Below, in pieces: positions 7,356-13,723 of a stretch of DNA of 64,000 nt. Within the stretch, counting starts at the first letter, position 1. Every line of letters starts with the position of its first letter. The notes under the pieces were generated by a model that worked only from the letters and a program-made list of their open reading frames with translations, searched no databases and had not been told where the DNA came from. The DNA comes from Neolewinella aurantiaca (lineage in GTDB: Bacteria > Bacteroidota > Bacteroidia > Chitinophagales > Saprospiraceae). Made by a program: the position numbers and the translations under genes. Where the stretch lies: assembly GCF_008014675.1 (NCBI RefSeq), contig NZ_VOXD01000012.1, forward strand, positions 1-64,000, written 5' to 3'.

Positions 7356-8766
7356 TGGTGAGGGTATTTTGGTGTTCAGCTACAATTTTCGGGACCAGTG
7401 CATCGATGTTTCCGGCACCTAACAACAGCAATACGCCGTCGGTAAGTTCCGCCGTTGCGGCCAGCATCTGCTCGTCGTCAAGCAGGCGCTTATTGGTTGA
7501 GCGCATCTTCCCGAAGATCAGGCGGCTGGTAACGCCCTCGATGGGCAGTTCACGGGCCGGGTAGATCGGGATGAGGATCGCTTCGTCAAGTAAATCGAGG
7601 GCTTTTGCAAAGCCCTGTGCGAAGTCCTGTGTCCGGCTGAACAGATGTGGTTGAAACACACCGCGGATCGTCTGGTCGGGGTACAGTTCCCGGGCGGCCG
7701 TGATGGCCGCTTCCAACTCGGTCGGATGGTGAGCGTAATCGTCGATGATGACGATTTTGTTTGTCTTCAGTACCGTCTCGAAGCGACGGGCGATGCCACG
7801 GAAGGCAGACAGTCCTGCTTTCAGTGCATCCTCACTCCCGCCGGCCAGCCGGGTTACGGCGCAGGCAGCAACGGCATTCTCGACGTTGTGGCGCCCGGGC
7901 AGGGCGGTGCGGATGTTCGTAATGAGGTGGCCATCCGGTTCTTTGAGATCGAAGTGGAAGGCTCCGTCTTCTACGCGCACGTTGTGCGCGCAAAAGTCTC
8001 CGGCCCCAATTCCGAAGGTGTATAGCCCCTCGCCTCCCAAAGGGGGAGTTAACCGTGCTCCCCCTTTGGGGGGCGGGGGGCTAAAATGGTGCGCAATGTC
8101 GTAGCGTACAATCAGGCTTCCACCTTCTTTGACCCGGCGTGCGTACGCCCGGAAGCCGGTCTCCAGCATATTGTCGTGGTCGCCGTAGATGTCCAGATGA
8201 TCAGGGTCAGCACTGAGGATGACGGCGATAGCCGGGTCGAGGTTCAGGAAGCTCCGGTCATACTCATCGGCTTCCACCACTACCCAGTTGCTGTTGCCGT
8301 GGACGTAGTTTCCGTCGAAGTCGCGCGGGATGCCGCCCAGGAAGGCGTGGGGTTGCAAGCCCGCTGTCATCATCAGGTGAGTGGTGATGGTAGTTGTGGT
8401 TGTTTTACCATGAGTTCCGGCAATACCGACACAATCCATCCCCCGGCTGAGGAGGCCGAGTACCTGGGCACGCTTGTAAAGGTTGTAGTTGCCAGCCTGC
8501 ACTTTCACCAGCTCGGCAAAGTCGGTCGGGATGGCCGGGGTCCACACTACCAGCAGATCATCGGATGCGTCCGGTACAAGGCTTACGTTCGCAGCGCCGT
8601 AGTGGATAGCAATTCCTTCGGCTTCCAGCGCACGGGTGAGCGGCGTCTCGGTCTTGTCGTAGCCCGTCACCTTCAGCCCCTGGCTGTTGAAGTAGCGCGC
8701 AACGGCGCTCATCCCGATTCCACCGACACCGATGAAGTAGACCTGCTTTATGTCAGTCAGTTCCAT
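7348..8766 (-). CDS. murC: UDP-N-acetylmuramate--L-alanine ligase MurC
   Basis: MurC adds L-alanine to UDP-N-acetylmuramic acid in the cytoplasm using ATP, the first peptide step of murein synthesis. The 472-residue product has the Rossmann-like GVGGIGMS start (13-20), the ATP loop GTHGKTTTT (117-125), the central EADEYDRSF motif and the C-terminal DDYAHHPTE motif. About 20 residues at 228-247 (SPPPPKGG...TPPLGGEG) come from a GC-rich palindromic repeat inserted in frame in the central domain. The murC ATG overlaps the murG TAA by 1 bp. With its catalytic motifs intact the enzyme should be functional. Confidence 0.97.
   Translation of the reverse strand: MELTDIKQVYFIGVGGIGMSAVARYFNSQGLKVTGYDKTETPLTRALEAEGIAIHYGAANVSLVPDASDDLLVVWTPAIPTDFAELVKVQAGNYNLYKRAQVLGLLSRGMDCVGIAGTHGKTTTTTITTHLMMTAGLQPHAFLGGIPRDFDGNYVHGNSNWVVVEADEYDRSFLNLDPAIAVILSADPDHLDIYGDHDNMLETGFRAYARRVKEGGSLIVRYDIAHHFSPPPPKGGARLTPPLGGEGLYTFGIGAGDFCAHNVRVEDGAFHFDLKEPDGHLITNIRTALPGRHNVENAVAACAVTRLAGGSEDALKAGLSAFRGIARRFETVLKTNKIVIIDDYAHHPTELEAAITAARELYPDQTIRGVFQPHLFSRTQDFAQGFAKALDLLDEAILIPIYPARELPIEGVTSRLIFGKMRSTNKRLLDDEQMLAATAELTDGVLLLLGAGNIDALVPKIVAEHQNTLTNG
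8026..8082. repeat. Palindromic repeat inserted in frame in murC
   Basis: CTCCCAAAGGGGGAG on the left faces CTCCCCCTTTGGGG on the right, separated by a short TTAACCGTG loop, with GC-rich flanks. On the coding strand it encodes Pro/Gly-rich residues 229-247 of MurC. Neighbouring residues (RYDIAHHF and GLYTFGIG) read as normal MurC, so the palindrome looks like an addition of about 19 codons in a surface loop. Confidence 0.75.
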
Positions 8767-9911
8767 TATACGAAAGCTTTTACGGGTGAAGGAATAAGAT
8801 TGATAACTTCGTTGGCGATGCGGGTTACGGCTCCGGTTTGGGCCATTGCGCGGGCATTGGTGCTGAGTACCGTTGGTAGCTGAGCGTCGTCGATGACTCC
8901 GAACACCGTCGCCACCAGTTTTTCATTCACGTCTTTGTCGGCCACCAGGACTGCTGCGTCGCGCTCGGTGAGTGCCCGGGCGTTCATCGTTTGGTGGTCT
9001 TCGGCAACCCAGGGGCTCGGCACAAGGATAGTCGGTTTGCCGAGGAACTGGATTTCGGCGATGGTAGTGGAACCGGCCCGGCCGATGACAACGTCGGCTG
9101 CGGTGTAAGCAGCTTCCATATCGTCGATGAAGGCGGAGATCGTTACGTTTGGCAACTGCGCGGTAGCGCAGTCTTTGAAAGCGTCGTAGTAGAACTTACC
9201 GCACTGCCACGTCCATTGCACCTGCGGCCGCGCCCCGATCAGATCAGTACTGTCGCGCATTGCTTCGTTGAGCGAACGGGCACCGCCGCTGCCGCCCATC
9301 AGAAGGATATGGGTTTTTCCTTCCGTGATGTTTCTTTCCGAAACCGGTGTGGACTTCTCCAGCACCCGCTCCAGCATCTCTTCCCTTACCGGGTTGCCCG
9401 TCTCGACCAGCTTTTCTTTGGGGAAGAACTTCTCCATTCCGGGGAAAGCCACGCAGATTTTGTCTACGTACTTACCCACCCATTTATTCGCGAGGCCGGC
9501 AAATGCGTTCGGTTCCTGGATCAGTGTCGGCACGCCCATTCTCGCCCCGACATAAAGGATAGGTCCGCCGGCGTAGCCGCCGGTGCCTACAACTGCATCG
9601 GGCCGGAAACTTTTGATGATGCTCCGGCTCTGCCACAAGCTGGAAAGCAGCTTGAACGGGAAAGACAGGTTGGCAAGCGACAGCTTACGCTCAAGGCCCC
9701 GGATGGGCAATCCGACAATCTTGTAGCCAGCCATCGGCACTTTCTCCATCTCCATTTTTCCCGTGGCTCCCACAAACAGGAACTCGGTATCCGGGCGGAG
9801 CCGCTTGAGCTCATCCGCAATGGCGATGGCCGGGTAGATGTGCCCGCCGGTGCCGCCGCCACTTACGATTACCCGTAAGGGGGCCGTGTTATGTCCGACA
9901 CTAGGTTGCAT
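8766..9911 (-). CDS. murG: UDP-GlcNAc:lipid I N-acetylglucosaminyltransferase MurG
   Basis: MurG transfers GlcNAc from UDP-GlcNAc to lipid I at the inner face of the membrane, making lipid II. The 381-residue product shows the first glycine loop GGGTGGH (18-24), a second loop at MGGSGGARSLN, and the donor-binding stretch VVIGRAGSTTIAEIQ...PSPWVAEDHQTMNA, all characteristic of the GT-B fold enzyme. Its start overlaps the end of ftsW by 11 bp and its stop overlaps the murC start, so it is tightly coupled within the dcw operon. Confidence 0.97.
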   Translation of the reverse strand: MQPSVGHNTAPLRVIVSGGGTGGHIYPAIAIADELKRLRPDTEFLFVGATGKMEMEKVPMAGYKIVGLPIRGLERKLSLANLSFPFKLLSSLWQSRSIIKSFRPDAVVGTGGYAGGPILYVGARMGVPTLIQEPNAFAGLANKWVGKYVDKICVAFPGMEKFFPKEKLVETGNPVREEMLERVLEKSTPVSERNITEGKTHILLMGGSGGARSLNEAMRDSTDLIGARPQVQWTWQCGKFYYDAFKDCATAQLPNVTISAFIDDMEAAYTAADVVIGRAGSTTIAEIQFLGKPTILVPSPWVAEDHQTMNARALTERDAAVLVADKDVNEKLVATVFGVIDDAQLPTVLSTNARAMAQTGAVTRIANEVINLIPSPVKAFV

Positions 9912-11061
9912 CAGCAGTAACGGCTTCTATGTACTTCGATACGGACAAGATGATGCCAAACGAAATACAGGTGAACAATACGGACGTACCACCCATCGAA
10001 ACGAGGGGCAGCGTCAATCCGGTGACGGGGACGAGATCAAGGTTGACCGCGATATTCATGAAGGCCTGCATCAGCACCGCCAGGCCGATCCCGAAGGCGA
10101 CCATGGCCCCGAAGGCCTTTGAGCTTTTAGTTACAAGGCGCACCACCCGTAGGAACAGTAACATGTAGAGCGCGATCAGGGCAATACCTCCAACGACGCC
10201 ATATTCTTCAACAATAATGGCGTAGATGAAGTCTGCGTAGGCATACGGTACGTAGTTCCGCTGGGTCGAATTGCCCGGTCCTACGCCAATTATACCACCG
10301 TTGGCCATTGCAATTTGTGCCTTGGTGATCTGGTAACGATCATCGGAAGATGCTGCACTTGGGTTCACGAAGGTTTCGATCCGCTTTTCCCAGGTAGCTG
10401 CCCGCGGAATCAGACCGGGATATTTAGACCCCAGCATCACCATAATGCTGAAAACGGAAACCCCGAGCAGGATCAACATCACCACGTACTGAAGCGCCAC
10501 ACGACCAACCACCATCATCAGGATGCAGATCAGAAACAGCATCAGCGCCGAGGAAAGATCGTTGATCGCGATCAGCATACAGATACCGATCACCGGCAGG
10601 ATGATGGGCAGAAATGCCCCCTGGAAATCTTTGATCACATCCTGCTTGGAGCCGATGGAACGGGCGACAAAAATGATGAGGGCCAGCTTAGCGAAGTCGG
10701 ACGTCTGGAAGGTGAGCCCCACAAACGGAATCTGAAGCCAGCGTTGCGAGTTGTTGATTACGGGCCCGAACCACATCGTAAGCAGTAACAGGACAAAGGC
10801 GACCACCAGCATACCCGGTGCCCACCGGCTGAACTTGGTGTACGCCAGCAGGTGACAGACGTAGATCACCACCAGGCCGAAGGCCAGGATGACGCCGTGC
10901 TTGATGAGGTAGTAGCTCACCTCGCCCGACCGCTCGGCGTAAGCCAGCGTGGAAGCAGAGCTGAATACGGACACCATGGAAATGATGGCCAGCAGAACCA
11001 CAATGGCCCAGATCACGCGGTCACCCCGCAACTCCGTCGCTATGCGTGCTGAGATGTTCAT
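9901..11061 (-). CDS. ftsW: Lipid II polymerase FtsW
   Basis: FtsW is the SEDS-family peptidoglycan glycosyltransferase that works with FtsI at the septum. The 386-residue protein is almost entirely hydrophobic with about ten membrane helices. Near the C-terminus it carries the SEDS signature VPVTGLTLPLVSMGGTS; the usual RxTxW-like and AQWAFNP-type loops are less clear by eye. The gene overlaps murD by 4 bp and murG by 11 bp. FtsW rather than RodA is preferred because of its place between murD and murG. Confidence 0.95.
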   Translation of the reverse strand: MNISARIATELRGDRVIWAIVVLLAIISMVSVFSSASTLAYAERSGEVSYYLIKHGVILAFGLVVIYVCHLLAYTKFSRWAPGMLVVAFVLLLLTMWFGPVINNSQRWLQIPFVGLTFQTSDFAKLALIIFVARSIGSKQDVIKDFQGAFLPIILPVIGICMLIAINDLSSALMLFLICILMMVVGRVALQYVVMLILLGVSVFSIMVMLGSKYPGLIPRAATWEKRIETFVNPSAASSDDRYQITKAQIAMANGGIIGVGPGNSTQRNYVPYAYADFIYAIIVEEYGVVGGIALIALYMLLFLRVVRLVTKSSKAFGAMVAFGIGLAVLMQAFMNIAVNLDLVPVTGLTLPLVSMGGTSVLFTCISFGIILSVSKYIEAVTADAT

Positions 11062-12383
11062 GCGTTGAGGTTTTTAACGGCCGCACGGAACTGGTCTCCG
11101 CGGTCGATGTAGTTATTGAATAAGTCGAAGCTTGCGCAACAGGGGCTCATCAGTACGGTATCGCCTTTTTTCGCCAGTTGGCTGGCAAAGGTGACGGCCG
11201 CAGCGGCACTGTGGCACTCGTACAGATTTTCCACCTTACCGGTGAAAGCCTCCACCAGTTTGGCGTTGTCTTTCCCCATGCAGATGAGGGTGTGCACGTT
11301 TTCGGTAACGAAAGGCAACAGGACGTCGTAGTCGTTCCCTTTGTCCGTTCCGCCGGCGATCCATACCGTAGAGCCGCTCATCGCTTCCAGCGCGAAGTAA
11401 GTGGCATCCACGTTGGTTGCTTTGCTGTCGTTGATCCACGTGCGGCCGTCGGAGGTCGGGACGACTTCCATGCGGTGCGGTGCGGGGACGAAGCTGTCCA
11501 GCGCCAACTGTATTTCTTTTTCGTTCACGCCCAGTTCCATCGCTATACGGATAGCGAAAAGCGCATTCAGTCCGTTGTGGCGGCCGCGCAGGCTGCCCGT
11601 TCCGAGGGTAAATTCGTAGCCGTCGATGAACACGCTTCCGTCCCGAATATCCTCGTCGGAAATCGTTGTGAGTTTAGCGTCAATTTTGTGGCGACGCAGC
11701 GCAGGTGCAATGGTTTGTTGATCGGCAAGGACGAAAAGACGATCAGTGAGACGTTGGTTTTTAGCGATGCTGACCTTCGAGTCCGCATAAGCCTCCAGCT
11801 TGTAGTCGTACCGATCCAGGTGGTCCGGGGTGATGTTAAGCACCGCCGCGATGGCCGGCCGGAAATCCACCATGCCATCGAGCTGAAAGCTCGAGAGTTC
11901 GAGTACGTACACATCCTGCGGCTCGTGGTCCAGCAGGAGACGGGCGAAGCTATCACCAAGGTTGCCACCGGCGAGTGACTTCACATCGGCGAAGTCGAGC
12001 AGGTGATGCGTCAGCATTGTGGTCGTTGTTTTACCGTTGCTTCCGGTGATCCCCACGATGGTCGCTTCCTTCGGCGCGAAGCGGTAAGCGAATTCGATTT
12101 CGCTGATAACGGGGATACTACGCTTACGCAGCTCCACGATCATCGGTACGGTATCGGGGATACCGGGACTCTTCACCACTTCATCCGCAGCGTAAATCCG
12201 CTCGGTGGAATGCTGCATCGTCTCAAACTCGATGCCGGCCGCTTCCAGTTCAGCCAGGTATTTAGGGTTGCCCGGTCCTGCGTCGGATACGAAGACGGCA
12301 TAGCCTTCCCGTTGCGCCAGGCGGGCTGCGCTTGCTCCGGATTCACCGGCTCCGAGGATGACTATGTTCTTCGTTGTCTTCAT
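11058..12383 (-). CDS. murD: UDP-N-acetylmuramoylalanine--D-glutamate ligase MurD
   Basis: MurD adds D-glutamate to UDP-MurNAc-L-Ala in the cytoplasm. The start at 12,381-12,383 (MKTTKNIVILGAGESG) is chosen because it begins the UDP-binding fold; a longer open frame further upstream only overlaps mraY out of frame. The 441-residue product has the ATP loop GITGSNGKTTTT (111-122), an NITPDHLDRYD motif, the NDSKATNVDAT motif and the SPCCASFDLFNNYIDRGDQF signature of MurD near the end. It overlaps ftsW by 4 bp. Confidence 0.97.
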   Translation of the reverse strand: MKTTKNIVILGAGESGASAARLAQREGYAVFVSDAGPGNPKYLAELEAAGIEFETMQHSTERIYAADEVVKSPGIPDTVPMIVELRKRSIPVISEIEFAYRFAPKEATIVGITGSNGKTTTTMLTHHLLDFADVKSLAGGNLGDSFARLLLDHEPQDVYVLELSSFQLDGMVDFRPAIAAVLNITPDHLDRYDYKLEAYADSKVSIAKNQRLTDRLFVLADQQTIAPALRRHKIDAKLTTISDEDIRDGSVFIDGYEFTLGTGSLRGRHNGLNALFAIRIAMELGVNEKEIQLALDSFVPAPHRMEVVPTSDGRTWINDSKATNVDATYFALEAMSGSTVWIAGGTDKGNDYDVLLPFVTENVHTLICMGKDNAKLVEAFTGKVENLYECHSAAAAVTFASQLAKKGDTVLMSPCCASFDLFNNYIDRGDQFRAAVKNLNA

Positions 12384-12398
12384 GGTTGGTTTTTCAGT

Positions 12399-12460
12399 AG
12401 GCGTGGCTTCAACCGCTGCCTTGGTAATTATTTTTAAAGGCAGCGGCTGAAGCCGCGCCT
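12399..12460. repeat. Hairpin repeat between mraY and murD
   Basis: A 24-bp arm at 12,399-12,422 (AGGCGTGGCTTCAACCGCTG...) pairs with 12,437-12,460 (AAGGCAGCGGCTGAAGCCGC...) with 22 of 24 positions complementary and a 14-bp AT-rich loop. It fills the only sizeable gap in the murE-to-ftsQ block (12,384-12,466). It resembles a mobile palindromic repeat more than a terminator, as transcription must pass through it. Confidence 0.8.
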
Positions 12461-12466
12461 GCTGGA

Positions 12467-13723
12467 TCAGCGTAGTTTTAAGGTAAGAATGGTTGCTACC
12501 GCGAGGAGAAGGCCTACGATCCAGAACCTGATCACGATCTTGGTTTCGGGCATCCCTTTCTTTTGGTAGTGGTGATGTAATGGTGACATGAGGAAGATCC
12601 GTCGGCCTTCCCCGTATTTCTTTTTGGTGTATTTGAAGTAGCTCACCTGCATCACTACGGAGAGGTTCTCGATCACGAAAATCCCGCACAGCAGCGGCAG
12701 CAGCAGTTCTTTGCGTAGTAGTATGGCAAGCGCGGCAATCATACCTCCCAGGGCAAGTGACCCGGTATCGCCCATGAAGACAGTTGCCGGAAAGCCATTG
12801 TACCACAGGAAGCCGAGGCAGGCTCCGAAAAGGCAGGCGCTGAAGATCACCAGCTCCTGCGTACCCGGCAGGTGAAGAACCCCGAGATAGTTCGCCGCGA
12901 TAGCATTGGAGCTCACGTAGGCGAACACGCCGAGTACCGCCGCAATGATCGCCGAAACTCCGGTCGCTAATCCGTCCAGCCCGTCGGTGAGGTTCGCCGC
13001 ATTCGACACTGCCGTAACGATGAACACGATAAAGGGCACAAAAATGATCCACACCAGCGAAGCACCGATGTTGAAGATGTTATCGTAGGCGATGTGGCTG
13101 TTCTTGATGAAAGGAACGTTGGTCAGGGTCGTGCGGTAGTTTGCGCGTTCCATCGTCTTACCATTGGCAAGAACTGTGGAAGTCGCCTCCCCTACCCGAT
13201 CTTCGGCGGTGAGTTCCAAAGCTTCTGCTTCTTCTACCGTCATCCGTACGGTTACCTGCTCGCTAAAGAGCATTACCAGTGCGATCAGGATGCCAAGACC
13301 GATTTGCCCGGCGATCTTGAACTTACCGGCCAGACCATCTTTATTTTTACGCTTGATCTTCAGGTAATCATCAACAAACCCGATTGCCCCCATCCATACC
13401 GTTGCAACGAGCATGGTGAGGAGGTAAACATTGTTCAGCTTTCCCATCAGCAGGCAGGGAACCAGAATAGCCAGCAAGATGATCACACCGCCCATGGTGG
13501 GAGTCCCTGCTTTCTGAGCCTGACCGTCGAGGCCAAGGTCGCGTACCGACTCTCCCATCTGGTGACGCTGAAGCATCTTGATGATCCGGTTACCGAAAAG
13601 CATGCTGATGACCAGGCTGAGGATAATTGCCACGCCAGCCCGTACGCTCAAAAAGTCGAACAGATTATTACCAGGAAAGTCTCCCAGAACGGATTCCAGC
13701 CATTTGAACAGACTAACTAGCAT
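12467..13723 (-). CDS. mraY: Phospho-N-acetylmuramoyl-pentapeptide transferase MraY
   Basis: MraY couples UDP-MurNAc-pentapeptide to undecaprenyl phosphate, forming lipid I in the inner membrane. The 418-residue protein has about ten hydrophobic helices and the catalytic motifs VDDYLKIKRKNKDGL, NAANLTDGLDGLA and FMGDTGSLALGG, and ends with the HHHYQKKGMPE loop. It is longer than the ~360-residue enterobacterial enzyme because of a charged ~60-residue periplasmic insertion (EEAEALELTAEDRVGEA) between helices, a Bacteroidota trait. The start overlaps murE by 11 bp. Confidence 0.97.
   Translation of the reverse strand: MLVSLFKWLESVLGDFPGNNLFDFLSVRAGVAIILSLVISMLFGNRIIKMLQRHQMGESVRDLGLDGQAQKAGTPTMGGVIILLAILVPCLLMGKLNNVYLLTMLVATVWMGAIGFVDDYLKIKRKNKDGLAGKFKIAGQIGLGILIALVMLFSEQVTVRMTVEEAEALELTAEDRVGEATSTVLANGKTMERANYRTTLTNVPFIKNSHIAYDNIFNIGASLVWIIFVPFIVFIVTAVSNAANLTDGLDGLATGVSAIIAAVLGVFAYVSSNAIAANYLGVLHLPGTQELVIFSACLFGACLGFLWYNGFPATVFMGDTGSLALGGMIAALAILLRKELLLPLLCGIFVIENLSVVMQVSYFKYTKKKYGEGRRIFLMSPLHHHYQKKGMPETKIVIRFWIVGLLLAVATILTLKLR

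Noticed and set aside
12384-13052. A 664-residue open frame fusing extra sequence to the MurD N-terminus
   Set aside because: The additional part lies over mraY in another frame and has no protein-like character; MurD begins at 12,383 with MKTTKNIVILGAG.
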